Part shown: one piece after another, positions 1 to 11,600 of the stretch
How the letters are laid out: every line of letters starts with the position of its first letter
Position numbering within the stretch: position 1 is the stretch's first letter
Source: Morella rubra
Lineage: Eukaryota; Streptophyta; Magnoliopsida; Fagales; Myricaceae
NCBI GenBank assembly: GCA_003952965.2
Contig: CM025849.1
Span: forward strand, 7,041,947-7,105,946
DNA: 64,000 nucleotides
Direction of reading: 5' to 3'
Program-made: the position numbers and the translations under genes
The notes under the pieces: generated by a model
Databases searched by the model: none
Seen by the model: the letters and a program-made list of their open reading frames with translations, nothing else
Told to the model about the DNA's origin: nothing

Positions 1-1021
1 TCTGTTTTTATTTTTTTAAATAGAAACTCGCCTTTCCATGCGGTTTCTTATCCGAGCTCAGTGCAAACGCGTCCATCCTAAAGAGGTTTTTTGCAAAACA
101 GACTCGCGTGTACATATATAGACAATTCAAGAAATCAAAATTTACATAAAAACAATTAATTTTCTTTTGAAAAGAAAAGTGCACGAGAACAACTTAACAT
201 ACCATTGTTAGAATAATGTATTCAAACACATAGAATAAATTCTCATAAAATAATTTACATAGCAGAAGAATTTTCAGTAAACCTAATTTATACCCAAACT
301 ACGGATGATTTGATTGTTTCGCGTACTTTAATTAGAATTCACCATCACTTTAAGCCTGATGGTAAAGTATATTACAAGGAGAAATAACAACTGAGAGAGA
401 GATTTATAAAGAATTCTATACCATTACCACTCATCCTATGGGGTTATATATATCCACCATTGATGAGGAAACTTTCAACAGTAGTAACCGTCAGCAGTTA
501 CACACTTGTAATAGCTGTGAAGAGCCGTCATGTGGGAGCCTTCATTTCTCAATTATCTCTTGAGGTAGTTACTGTGTGATTTTTGAATTATATTTTGCCT
601 GCGCTTTACAATCAAATAAAAGAGATGGGTTGGGCAGGGTTGGAGGAAAAACTATTTTGGATCTGCTAGAAAAGGTAACCTAAACTTGGATTCTCTGACT
701 ATTCCTCTATATCTATCTGCAGGCTTGCAATCCTTGTGCTCTCTGATCTTGCTGATCCTGTCTCAGGCAGTATGCACAAGGGATGAGATCATTAGTAAGA
801 GCCTTGAAAGCATATCTTGCTGTGCATCTAACGATTTGCAAGAGAGAAAGCACAAGAAACATTAATTTATATATCTTACTTGTTGAAATACTCCATTAAT
901 CTGCAATAAAAAGGATACATAGACAGTGGTTGGTTCATATTTCCTTCTTAATTTCCTCTCGACAGTCATGAGCTCCCAGAGGAATGCCCAGTAACTGATG
1001 AGACTTATACATATATATCAG
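1..1021. repeat. 3'-flanking repeat unit of EG45-like copy 1
   Basis: No gene is seen here. This is the downstream flank of the EG45-like gene at 1022-2127 and recurs beside the other copies. Bases 1-600 match 12340-13260. The part at 595-1000 matches 32215-32590 with 33180-33400, 35300-35590, 36340-36730, 43910-44330, 46840-47090 and 50500-50778. It probably holds the 3' UTR and terminator of the gene, but I cannot place a poly(A) site. Confidence 0.7.
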
Positions 1022-2127
1022 TTACCAGCCCTCCTCATAGCGGATCTTGATTTTTCCTGCACTTAGACTGGCAATCAAAGAGAAAGCATCTCGGGAAAGA
1101 TTGATGGTTGAACTGCACTTTGGACAATGATCAACAATCTGAACAACAATATCGATGTCATTGCTACAAGGATTTGGTGTGAGGTTTGTGCCTCCAATGC
1201 ATTGGACTGAAATCTTTGTCCCACATACCGACCCATTCTTCCATATGGCTTCGCTTGCTGCAGCAACCAAATCACCATTGTCTACATACCCAAAACATGC
1301 AGAGGCTGCCAAGAGACAATGACCGTTACTTTTTTTTTTTTTTTTCTAGGAACTATACTTCATTTATTAAAATCCAAGAAAAAGGATCAGCAAGTACATA
1401 AAGAATCACGTCTAGAGGGCCAGTCAAAAAACCTAAACAGACCAAAGGTCCTACAATATAAGCGGATCCAAAGATCCAATAGTGGCAACAAGCGTCTGGA
1501 TCATAAACAACCACAAGGGCTGTAAGGCAACCACAAACAGGCAAAGAGGGCCAGGAAACAAACTGACCTCAAGGGCCGGGTCACAACACAAACAGGAAAA
1601 GACCACAAGAGTTGGGACAACATAAACAAAAAAGAACCACAAGAGTCCGGAGAGAGTCGCTCAAATAAAGGTTTGTTACTTCTTAATGGGTCATACAGGC
1701 AAGTTAGTTATTCTTTAAATAACGAAAATGAAAGAAACACTCCGAATAGATTAAAAACTAAAAGTAGACAAATAAAAATTAAGGAAAACCTTTATTTCAA
1801 TCTTCCTAACCATTATCCTTTGAAAACCCCACTTTCACCAAACAAAACGTGGGTTTATGTTAACTTTCTCGTGATGCTCTTGAATTGGTTAAAAAAAAAA
1901 AGCGACATAATTCTCGTTGAATTGATAATATTGTTAAAGTTATGGACACTTACCTGAATGAGAATAATTAATGTATATGCACAGAGTAACAATATAGATA
2001 TAATCTTACGGACATAGGGTTGATCATAGTAGGTTGCTGTATCTTCCTCCCCATTTGCTGTAATTGAGTGAAGGCAGACGACTGCTCCCACGGCCACCAT
2101 TAGAATCCACATGATATCAACTCGCAT
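1022..2127 (-). CDS. EG45-like / plant natriuretic peptide-like secreted protein, copy 1 (intact)
   Basis: Two exons: 2010-2127 (39 codons plus one base) and 1022-1305, joined by a GT-AG intron (donor C|GTAAGATT, acceptor TTGGCAG|CC), give 133 residues. The start is the ATG of MRVDIMW, followed by a hydrophobic signal peptide (about residues 4-24). The mature part begins near GEEDTATYY. The splice restores PYVPSACFG, a hallmark of EG45/plant natriuretic peptides. The rest is a double-psi beta-barrel (expansin-like N-domain) with six cysteines: SACFG, SVCG, VQCIGGT, NPCS and DHCPKC, ending in AGKIKIRYEEGW. Family members are small apoplastic proteins, some reported to act on water and ion balance or in stress and pathogen responses; the role here is inferred. 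No frame damage is seen. It is one of two copies in the array that read cleanly. Confidence 0.88.
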
Positions 2128-2529
2128 GATGCCTTCTTGTGGTACAATGTTGAAGCTTCCTTTCCTTTTTATATCTGAAAATCCAAAAAAAAAAAAAATA
2201 ATCAGAAATGGCTTCCTATGACTTGAAAGAACAACAGCGTGAATTCATTGATATATTTGATTAATTTTGGGTTATATATTCACCATCTCGATGTAGAATC
2301 CAATTGTCAAGTTGTTTTATGATGAAACATTTACGGTGACATTTTGTTTGGATGAACAATTTTACCTCACACCAAGATGATTTTTGGAGAAAGGAAAGGT
2401 CAAGGAGTGAACATTTTTAGACAACTAAAAAGGTAGGGATAAGTGAAAGGTCAAGGACTTTTAGACAACTTAAAGGTAGGAGTTTCATATGCTCATGTGA
2501 GTCAAGCTATTTCCATTTTTTAAAAAAAG
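2128..2529. promoter_or_regulatory. upstream flank of EG45-like copy 1
   Basis: No gene is seen here. This is the 5' flank of copy 1 and repeats upstream of copies 2 (34493-34890), 4 (46002-46400), 5 (56297-56600) and 6 (59581-59950). All share blocks such as GACATTTTGTTTGGATGAAC and the phrase AACATTTTTAGACAACT. It must contain the promoter, but I cannot assign a TATA box or operator with confidence. Confidence 0.45.
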
Positions 2530-3603
2530 GGTAAAGTCACTTTGAACCCTCGAACTATCATAGAAATATCAAAGATGACCTAAAATTATTAATTTTGACA
2601 CATTAAACCCGCTAACTTCTATAATTTATCAATTTGAGCCATCCATCCAAACTGACTGAATAGGGGTCACGTGCGTAGCATATGCCCTTTTTAAATGAAA
2701 AAAGATAATTTTGCCCTCACTCTAAAAATGACAACATCGAAGAATTGGATTACGTTTTCTTTTAATTTTGTTTCCTTGATAAAAATAATATATACTGTTT
2801 TTGTATTTGATGAAGTCCGAGACAGCCCTAAGCTCGCCCATTCAAAGCCCTAAAGTTCTAAGAGGCCACTCTTGTGATTGAAAAATGAGCCGGGCGAGAG
2901 GGAGAGATGAACGGCCTCTACTTCTTATCTAAACCTTGACCTTTAATTCCCCCTTTTTCATTTCGCCGTTGAAGCTATTCCCTGCTTTTGTCTTTTCCGT
3001 GATGTCAAGAGCCACAATAGCTTCTTGCGTTGTTTGATCATTTTCCCTTAACATCCAATCCCAATTTCTCTTGCACCGAAGACAGGGCCAGCAGCAACTT
3101 CCAGACACGTGCTTTCCTTCTCCATGCTCAAGCTCCGCGATCTGGGCCTTGGTGTCCATAGACGGCGACAGCGACAGGAAAGAGTTCATTGGTGCAGCTG
3201 TTGGTGAAAGGGATGGACCGGGTTTCTTTTTCCGGCGAAATTTTTTTTTGAGCATGGTTTTGTATGTGGGGTTGGGATTATTTGGGAAACAAAAATTAGC
3301 TTGAGGAAAGCGATTTTTCAGAGAGACGATGGGAATGAGAGAAAAACGGGATCCTTATATGACGAGGCTGTTGGAGGGACGAGATTTTTGGACGTTGTCA
3401 TTTTGAGAGTAAGGGAAAATGTGTCTATTTTCATTTTAAAATGGCACATGAGCGCATGTGACCATCAGTTTGGACGAAAAAAATGGACCAAGGGCTCAAA
3501 TTGATAGATTAGGAAAGTTAGTGAGTTTAATGTGTCAAAATTAATAGTTTAGGGTCTTCTTTGACATTTGTATGTAAATTCGAGCGCTCAAAGTGACTTT
3601 ATC
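2530..3603. mobile_element. non-autonomous MULE-like element with long TIRs
   Basis: The element is 1074 bp with long imperfect terminal inverted repeats of roughly 140-150 bp. The left end reads GGTAAAGTCACTTTGA and the right end, reverse complemented, GATAAAGTCACTTTGA. It is flanked by a near-perfect 9-bp target duplication, TAAAAAAAG at 2521-2529 and TAAAAAAAA at 3604-3612. Long TIRs with 9-bp duplications are typical of Mutator-like elements. The core holds an open frame on the minus strand (about 2929-3255) rich in Lys and Ser that I do not recognise. It could be a captured host fragment or chance. Confidence 0.72.
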
Positions 3604-3927
3604 TAAAAAAAATAAAATACATTTTGACATTTTTTTACCACTGTCTATTATTTATGTCATTTGGCACCAACTAACTATTGATTTAATTAATATTTTCTGT
3701 ACGAAATGCTAACTTTAACCCCGTAATAGTTGAAGGTACAAAGTATCAAAACACCCATTATTGAAGTGTGCAAAATGTATTTATCCACAAAAAAAACTAG
3801 AGAAACAAAGGACACCAAGACATTCATCATCCAATCTAATGATCATTTGCCTTTCTAATTGACTAATGATCCGTTTGTTTGCTTGTAAATTTTACTTGTT
3901 TCAAAGTATTTGGAAAGCACTTGAAAA

Positions 3928-5769
3928 CAGAGGCGAAACCACATGGGGGGCGCCCTAGGCGACTACCCCCCTTAGTTTTGAAAAATTAAAAGAATTTTTT
4001 TTTTTTTTTTTTTTTGTAATGCATTTGTCCCCAGGTGGGCCAAGCCCGCCCCCCCTTAGAGTTAAGCGCCCAGCGCCCCCCCTTTTAGTTAAGCCCAGCC
4101 CTCCTTTCTAGTTAAGCGCCTAGCCCCCCCTTGTAGTTAAGCGCCAAGCCTTTTTTTTTTTTTTTTTTAACGTTTCACCCTCTGTTTTATTTTATTTTAT
4201 TTTTAAAAAATTTCTGCAAAGCTTCTCCCTCACGCGTGCATCTCTTTCTCAGTCCTGCCCCACCATTTCTCCCTGCTCCCACCAGCGTCTCCCTCTCAAC
4301 CTCCCCCTCTCTTCCATGGCTCTCGCTCTCTCTCTCTTTGGGCGCCGAATCAAGAAATCAAGAAACTAGTCTCACAAGACTAAGGGATACTCGTTGGGGT
4401 TCACATCACACTACAATAATCCGTCTCTTCACTATGTGGTCAGCAGTGTTGGATGTACTTGAAAACGTAAAAGAGGATGGCACTTATAGGGAACAAAAAT
4501 CCATTGCTAAGAGTATGATGAATAAGATGCAAAGCTTTGAGTTTGTACTCAATATGCATTTGTTGAATAATATAATGGGAATTACGAATGAATTGTCACA
4601 GGCTTACAGTGAAAGGATCAAGACATTGTTAATACTATGAGTTTAGTAGGAGTTGTGAAGCGTCGGTTGCAAGCTTTGAGGGAGATGGAATAGGATACTT
4701 TTTTGGAAGAAGTTAAAACTTTTTGTGTGAATAATTATATCACTGTGCCCAATATGGAAGAGATTATACCAACTCGCAGTCGTCCAAGTTGTGGAGGGCA
4801 AACAATTACTCATATGCATCATTTTCGTGTGGAAGTGTTTTGCCATGTTATTGATTTGATCACTCAGGAGATGGATCGTCGTTTCATAGAAGTAAGTACA
4901 GAGTTACTTCTTTGCATAGCATGTCTTGATCCAAGAAACTCATTCTCAGCATTTAATCATGCTAAGTTACTTCGTCTTGCTGAGCTTTATCCAGAGATTT
5001 TTCAGCAGCTGATTGTATGATTCTTAGAAATCAACTTCACACCTACATTGATGATGTCAGAAATATTGATGTTTTTTCTAAACTCAAAGATATTGGAGGT
5101 CTTGCTATGAAGATGGTTGAGACAAGAAAGCATATTTTTGTGGTGTTCCACCCCCAAAATTTCTACCCATATTAAAAAATATAAAATAATCTCTCTCTCC
5201 TCTTCAATTTATTCTTTTTTTATTATAATATGCATTTAAATCTTCACTCTCTTCACTTTTTCATCAAATCCCATAAAATATTTTTACTTTTTCACACAAA
5301 CTCCCAAAATTTCTAACCCCCAAAATTTTCACTCCCGAACGCCCTCTTTATATCCATTTGTTTATCTCCTTATTGAGTTGGCATTGATTTTATCAGTTGC
5401 GACTGCAACTGTTGAGAGAGTGTTCTCTACGATGAAGATTATCAAGACTGACTTGCGTAATAAGATGGGAGATGACTGGATGAATGACAGCATGGTCGTA
5501 TACATTGAGAGGGAAATTTTTGAAACTATAAAGAACGAAGCAATTTTGCAACGTTTTCAGAATATGCAGTCTCGTAGGATTCAATTGCCACCTCTCAGTC
5601 TCAGCAAATAATACGGTACTTGTATTTTAATATTTTTAAATGCTTTTAGTCTTTAATTTTCGATATTGTAACTTTAAGACACTTTTGCATTACGTAAGAA
5701 AATTTTTTGAGATGTCATTTCACCTTAGGAATTCGCCCCCCCTTATCTAAAACTCTGGTTCCGCCACTG
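3928..5769 (+). mobile_element. defective hAT transposon (ZMYM1-like transposase family)
   Basis: The ends are CAGAGGCGAAACCA on the left and CAGTGGCGGAACCA (reverse complement) on the right. An exact 8-bp duplication CTTGAAAA lies at 3920-3927 and 5770-5777. Both are diagnostic of the hAT superfamily. The element carries a broken transposase and an AT-rich insertion at about 5140-5350. It is far shorter than an autonomous member because the N-terminal half of the transposase is absent. Pyrimidine-rich and poly-C/T tracts occupy 3960-4230. Confidence 0.88.
4340..5611 (+). pseudogene. hAT transposase relic, C-terminal half with dimerisation domain
   Basis: Three pieces in shifting frames resemble the zinc finger MYM-type/TTF-type hAT transposases of plants. 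They are 4340-4640 (ETSLTRLRDTRWGSH, a well-known motif of this family), 4640-5130 (PNMEE, CLDPRNSFSAF) and 5360-5611. The last piece contains the hAT dimerisation core, with ATATVERVFSTMKIIK followed by NKMGDDWMND. There is an in-frame stop near 4692, a frameshift near 4640 and another near 5020. An AT-rich insertion of about 200 bp separates the last two pieces. No product is expected. Confidence 0.85.
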
Positions 5770-5777
5770 CTTGAAAA

Positions 5778-6220
5778 TTAGGTCAAAGTAAAATGTTTTT
5801 AAGTAAATTGTAAATGCTCTATTATTTTTTAAAAAACAAATAAGCTCAAATTTTTCGTAAACTAAAATTTTCTTTTTGGGGGAACATTATATAATACCCC
5901 ATATCTATAGACAAAAATCAGTAAGCCTTCCTCAAGTTTCAAAATATTTTATCCCGTCCCATAGGTTTAAAAAATAATCTTTTTTTTGCATTCCGTTTGA
6001 TTTAGTCGTTAAATCACATGCAAAATAACCAGAACACCCTTCAAGGCAAATATATATTAATTTTTTTTAAATAAAAATTGAATTTAAAAGTTGTATATAA
6101 TAATTTTATATTCTTCTATTTATAGGCAAGTGGGCACTTCTTCCTCAGTTGGTTAACGATAATTGAACTGAGAAACCAATTTTATGGTAAAACAGTAAAA
6201 GTACACCTCAAGCACCTTCA
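5778..6220. repeat. array flank paralogous to 57430-57685
   Basis: No gene is seen here. Bases 6060-6220 match 57535-57685 closely, for example TATAGGCAAGTGGGCACTTC against TATAGGCCAAGTGAGCACTT. In the paralogue the sequence runs on past CACCTTCAAG without interruption, so this stretch is the left flank of the LINE inserted at about 6221. Confidence 0.6.
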
Positions 6221-7237
6221 AGTATGTTGCCTCCTGACTTAGCTCCTGCATCTTCTCGGTTTGTTGGCTCCATTTTGTCGGCCCCTTATCCATATGGGCG
6301 TGCAAATCATGTTGAATTCCCACTTGCCTGGGTCTACAATGCACTTAGGTTTACCTCTCTTGTTCCCTCAACCCAAATCTTTCGCTTTTATGGCGCCAAT
6401 CACCCTGGGATTTGGATACGGGTGCCTTTCGTCACCGTCCTTTGTCTTGTTGGCTAACCTCCATTATTGACCCTTCTACCGTTCCAGAATTGCCTGAAGA
6501 TGATTATCATCAGTTTCAACTCTATGCTCTGCTTGCGTGGGATGTGACTTGGTGGACTCGCAACCTAGTGATTCATAATAAAGCTCCTCTTGATCTGATG
6601 GTGATTGTGTCGCAAGTTCATAGATTATGTAGGGAGCATTTGGCTGCTTGGCAACAGAAACGCCATGCTTCAATCCCTCCCTGTTGGATTACTCCTAAAG
6701 CAGGACAGTTTAAAGTGAACTTCGATGTAGCAGTCCGGGATGACTTCGCTGTTGGGGCTGCTGTGATTAAAGATAGTAATGGGATGATTGTTGGTGCTTG
6801 TGTTGAGAAATTGGATACTGAGTTTCCTGAAGATGGAGAGATTTATGCTGCCTATATTGGACTTCTGGAGGCCCAGCGTTGTGGATGTCGTAGCATTATC
6901 GTGGAGGGGGGCTCTAAGCTCGCGATTGATGCTATTAGGAATTATCCTAAGCAGTTGAATTGGCGAAGTGCTGGGTGTATTGGGGATATGGTTCATTTAG
7001 CTTCGGCCTTTGATATGTGCTCGTTTACTTTTTTTTTCAAGGTGCCAATGAGGAAGCGCACCACCTAGCTCGTTGGGCTGCCTCTCGATTTTTGTCTGGA
7101 GGCCACCCGGATGTTCATGAGCATTTTCCTCCCCTTTATTGGGTTTATGCTGGGACTGACCCACCCTAGTTTGCTTTTGTTTGCTTTGTTTTGGTTTTTT
7201 CTAATAAAGGTACTCGTAGTTGATCAAAAAAAAAAAA
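6221..7237 (+). mobile_element. LINE fragment A with RNase H-like C-terminus and poly(A) tail
   Basis: A 5'-truncated L1-type LINE. The frame 6412-7068 encodes a C-terminal RNase H-like (RVT_3) domain: WITPKAGQFKVNFDVAVRDD begins it, and an acidic residue follows in VEGGSKLAI. The domain tail NEEAHHLARWAAS follows after a frameshift in the T-run near 7035. A 3' UTR of about 60 bp ends in ATCAAAAAAAAAAAA at 7224-7237. The first 170 bp are shared with fragment B. The empty paralogous site at about 57685 shows where it inserted. Confidence 0.78.
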
Positions 7238-7848
7238 AGTATGTTGCCTCCTAACTTAGCTCCTGCATCTTCTCGGTTTGCTGGCTTCATTTCGTCGGCC
7301 CCTTATCCATATGGGCATGCAAATCATGTTAAATTCCCACCTGCCTGGGTCTACAATGCACTTAGGTTTACCTCTCTTGTTCCCTCAGTCCAAATCTTTC
7401 GCTTTTCGGGACATTCAACTTCGGATTGATAAGAAAATTACTGGCTGGAAATCTAAATTACTGTCTCAAGCAGGCCGCACCACTATTATTAAGGCTGTCG
7501 CCTCTGCCATTCCAGTGTATGGTATGTCGTCCTTCTTGCTCCCCCAAAGCTTTTTGTCAGCAGATGGATTCCTCTTTCTGGCGGTTTTGGTGGGGGTTCA
7601 AGCCGGACAACCCTCGTAGTTTTTCTTTGCTCTCTTAGAAAAAATTGTGTACTCCACGTTCAGTTGGAGGCCTGGGCTTTCGGCTGATGGGTGATTTTAA
7701 TATGGCTCTAGTCTCCAAACTTGCTTGGATGGTGTCCATTTTGGCGCCCGGGCCTTGGGTCCGAGTTTTGGAGGCACAGTATCTTAAACGCTCGATTTTT
7801 CTTCAGGCAGAAAGGACACAGTTGGTTTTGGGGTTGTGGAAGGGTCTT

Positions 7849-9203
7849 TGACCAACTTCTGGTGGTACTTTTAAGTGTAGAAGCTGTCAAAGTAATACAA
7901 GGGTAAATCCCAAGATCGAATTCACAGGGACAATGGAATTAATGCAAGCATTAGATATTATATGTAAGCTATTTACAAATGAAAAGAAGAAATATCAAAG
8001 TTGGTTTTTTGAGGTTTATGGTTCGTAACTAAAAGAGAAATTAAGATAAACGAAGAACAATGCATTTTAAAAAAAACAGATGCAAAATATTCTAAAGGTA
8101 AAGTGCAGAAAAATAAAGAAACGTTCTAAACAACAATGAATCAAACACCTGAGATGCAAGTATCTCCCATAACTGATTTGATAATGGATTTACCTCTAAT
8201 TTTCTCTTCTCTCAATCATTTTCTCATTCCAAAAGATTATGATCGGATAATACAACAATCAGCCCACAATTTTCAATATAATCTACGATACTCAATAGAT
8301 TGTATAACAAATGTAAGCAATGAAAGAAAACCATCACAGTCTTGTTGCTAGTTCAAGCATCAATTGTGCCTTTACGTCTACAACTGATCAAAAACAAGAA
8401 CAACAAACTTCAATCCTTTCTAAAAGTAAAATGAAATACAATCCAACAAGTTAATCATTAAAGCTCCATGGAAAAGAAGAAATCCAACCCAAAATAGTCA
8501 CGGGTTACTCCTTGAATCTCAAGCTTAAAATCTAGCCTATCATCTTTGAAATTAAAACTAGAGAGAACCAATTAAATCCAGAAATATTCATTAGAGAGAT
8601 AAAACAAAGAAAAGAGAAGAAAAAAAACTATAGTCGAAGCCAAAGGTCCAAACGAAAACAAAGCTGAAAAAAAAGAAATAAAAATGAAAAATGAAATCTG
8701 CTCTTCAGCCCTCCCTCCAGCGTGCTTTTTAAACAAGAGAAGAAGATTTGCCTCCTTTCCATAATTCCAGATCTGCCCAATATGTGCCCAAGATTCACCT
8801 CCTTCCAGAATGCCCAATCTCTCATTTTTGCTGCCGTGCTTGGTCCCCTTGAGTAGCTTCTTTCCTAACTGTTTTCTGTTCAAGTTTGCACTACGCAAAT
8901 CTTCTCCTCCAGCTCAGCTTAGCAATACCCAAAGCCTGTAGTTGTCTTTTTGACTTTCAAAAATGCCCTACAATAGATTAACACCAGCGTATATCATTTA
9001 AAAGGTAAAAGTGAGCATGTGAGAGTCATGTTTCTCTTGTTATAACAACAGCAACGAAAATCATTTTTTAAGTGTAAAATATCAACTGTTATACATTTAG
9101 CTCAAATACTAAAATCATATGCTTAGTTAAGTGCTTAATTCATTTTCAGTTAAGCAATTTATTCACTTAAGCCACTTAATTAAGCATATTTGACACTTTA
9201 TCA
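7849..9203. mobile_element. solo LTR-like insertion inside LINE fragment B
   Basis: The 1355-bp block begins TGACCAAC and ends TTTATCA (TG...CA). It is flanked by GTCTT (7844-7848) and ATCTT (9204-9208), a 5-bp duplication with one mismatch. Removing it rejoins the LINE reading WKGLLRARSTIEQG, which supports the exact boundaries. No gag or pol is seen inside, so it is a solo LTR or a non-autonomous relative. The internal open frame 8572-8898 is not recognisable. Confidence 0.68.
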
Positions 9204-9900
9204 ATCTTCTTAGAGCCCGATCTACCATTGAACAGGGTCGGTGCTTCTTAGTTGGCTCGGGTAGTTCCGTTAGGACTTGATTGGATCCCTGGGTTCCCGG
9301 TTTGCCCTTGTTTCGCCCCCACACCTCATCCTCATCCTCATCTTCATCTATTATCTTTGGATGTTGAGTCTCGGGTAAACCATTTTATTATGCCTCCTCT
9401 CTCCTTTGGAACAAACATCTCCTCGCTAGTACGTTTGCAGAGGCCTCCGTCGCCCAGATTCTCAAGATTCATCTTTCAGGTTCGACCGGGTGTGACAAAG
9501 TTGTTTGGACCCCGGATTCTAGAGGTGATTTCTCGGTGAGGTCGGCTTTCCGTCTTTTATCTTCGATCCAGAGGGGCTCTGATAGAGTCTTCCCTCCAAT
9601 TGACTAGAAAGCTTTCTGGAAGCTCAATTTACATGCCCAGTTTCGTTTACTTCTATGGAAGATTGCCTGGGATATTCTTCCTACTAGGGAAAGGTTGTTT
9701 AAAGTCTACATCAAAATTACTAGGGAAAGATTTCTTGCCCATTATGTGATGCTCCGGAGGAGTCCTTATCTCACCTTATTTTCTCTTGCTCATTCTCTCG
9801 CCTGCTTTGGCGACTCTCACCTTGGGCTCTGAATATTGAATCGTTTCGCTCTGACTGCCCTTACCGTTGGATTCAGGTCATTCTTGATCCGATTAAGATG

Positions 9901-10085
9901 GCGTATGTTTGCCAAAATTTCGAGAAATATTCTCAAAATTTTGATAATCTTTTGGCTATTAAAATTTATTAGAGTTTATGAAACTTTTGGAATGTGTATA
10001 TAGATATTGAAAATTTTAAAATATGTTTGGCTTGTTTGAAATTTCGATACTCCAAAATATTAAGCAAATAAACACCCTCTAAATT
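9901..10085. mobile_element. short AT-rich MITE-like insertion in LINE fragment B
   Basis: The LINE text is interrupted after DPIKM by about 180 bp of AT-rich sequence with loosely complementary ends: GTATGTTTGCCAAAATTTCG on the left, and GGGTGTTTATTTGCTTAATA as the reverse complement on the right. The boundaries and target duplication are unclear. Confidence 0.4.
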
Positions 10086-10181
10086 GTTGGGATTGGATGC
10101 TTTGGAGGTCCACAGGTTTCGACTCTTTGCTGTCGTTGTTTTGGACACTATATGGTTCACTCGGAATAGGGTAGTTTGTGA

Positions 10182-11567
10182 CAGGGGCCCGCGGGGGGGG
10201 GGGGGGGGGTGGGCTGCCCCCCCTTAGATCTAAAAAAAAATTATTTATAGGTATCCCACCCCTTGATATTAATTCGTGCCCCCCTCAGTTGTAATTCGTG
10301 CCCCCTTATTAGTGTTAGAGTTTGTAAAACAGTAAGAGAGTATAAAAAAAAAAAATTAAAAAGAAATCTAGCCGTCAGTTTCAGACTTTCAGTTGAATTT
10401 GTAAAAGGAAGTTTTAAAAATTGATAAAGATAAGATTTATAAAATAAAAAGTTGTAAAAGGCTGCAACACTGCAGCTTGTAGAGAGATTGCGTACAAGCA
10501 ATGAAGCAAACTTTTGTACATAAATCTTTATTTTTCAATTTTATCCTTACTTTTTTTTCCAATTTTCTTTATTGTTCTCTCCTCTTCTCTTGCCCAACAA
10601 CACCACACGACCACAACGCAAGAAATGGGTCACTGACTCACAGTCACTGGAGCATTTGCTGGCCATTCCGTTGTTTGCTTGAAGGATTTTGAAGGAAAGT
10701 TATGGGTTGGTGAATTAGGGCATGCAAATGAGAGCTGGTGTTCTAGTTCTAAATAATCTTTTCTTTTCTTTTTGGTTTTAATTTTTTTTTTGGGAAATTC
10801 GCAATTTGGTCACTAGGTTTTAGTACCGCTAACGATTTAGTCACTATGTTTTATTTTTTTACTATATGGTCATTGAGAATATATAGTTGTGACAATCTGG
10901 TCTTTCCGTCAAACCTCCGTTAAATTTTTAACGGGAATAGCAGTCGACCGATTTGTTTACCGTTGCGACAATGGTAACTTGTAGCGGTCGACCGCCTTTT
11001 ATTCTGTTAAAAATTAATGAAGATTTGACACAAGGACCAGATCGTCACAACTATATATTCTCAGTGACCATATAATAAAAAAATAAAACCTAATGACTAA
11101 ATCGTCAGCGTGCTATAAACCTAGTGACTAAATTGTGAATTTCCCTTCTTTTTTTTTTTTTTGTAACAGAGATCATAAAAAGTTTTCTTTTTTCTTTTTT
11201 TTGGCCGAAAATGGCTAATGAGACTTCGCAAATAGTTAAAACAAGACTTCGCAACAAGATGGAAGATGACTTTCTTACAAATTCCTTGATCATCTACATT
11301 GAAAAATAAATTGCCTCAACTTTTAGTACAGAAATGTTGATAGATGATTTCCAAGACATGAAAACTCGCCGAGTTGCATTGTAATAGGAAAGTTGTGACT
11401 TTTTTTGTTTTTGTTTTATATATCAATGTTTAAGTTGATGAGATTTTCTTTTGCATATTTGTCTTCAGTTATTAGAAAATATTGATATATTGAAAATCTT
11501 GTTTGAAACTTTTTTTTTTCGCATAATATTTGATAATCATATTATTTAAAATAATTTTCGGTTCACC

Positions 11568-11599
<32 letters not shown>

Positions 11600-11600
11600 C
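10182..11600 (+). mobile_element. second hAT relic with G-rich/C-rich ends
   Basis: The left end reads CAGGGGCCCGCGGGGG. The right end, read in reverse complement, is AGCCGCGGGGGG preceded by a long poly-C run (11571-11598). A transposase tail lies at 11230-11390, with TRLRNKMEDDF and FQDMKTRRVAL. It matches the tail of the hAT at 3928-5769 (NKMGDDW, FQNMQSRRIQL), so both belong to the same lineage. The remainder is AT-rich and has a nested MITE at 10792-11145. No clean target duplication was found. Confidence 0.62.
10792..11145. mobile_element. MITE with long TIRs nested in hAT relic
   Basis: The 354-bp element has inverted repeats of about 110-130 bp: GGGAAATTCGCAATTTGGTC on the left and GGGAAATTCACAATTTAGTC on the right (reverse complement). 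The core contains an internal palindrome with the phrase GTCGACCG. Poly-T flanks hide the target duplication. The long TIRs suggest a MULE-derived MITE. Confidence 0.75.

Larger units (their letters stand above)
7238..10181 (+). mobile_element. LINE fragment B, reverse transcriptase 3' region, interrupted
   Basis: A second LINE piece starts with the same roughly 170 bp as fragment A. It then gives the region after the reverse transcriptase core: KITGWKSKLLSQAGRTTIIK, then a Trp-rich WRFWWG stretch, then a CTPRSVGGLGFRLM block. It is broken at 7848 by an LTR-like insertion and resumes at 9209 in the same sentence (WKGL joins LRARSTIEQG). It continues with a zinc-binding zf-RVT region (CPLCDAPEESLSHL around 9735-9775) and ends near WFTRNRVVCD at 10180, where a hAT relic begins. 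Frameshifts and stops are frequent, so it is dead. Confidence 0.78.

Noticed and set aside
2929..3255. Lys-rich 108-codon open frame in the MULE-like element
   Set aside because: It may be a captured fragment, but without any recognisable homology I do not call a gene.
8572..8898. 108-codon open frame on the minus strand
   Set aside because: It lies inside the LTR-like insertion, is low in complexity and matches no family I know.
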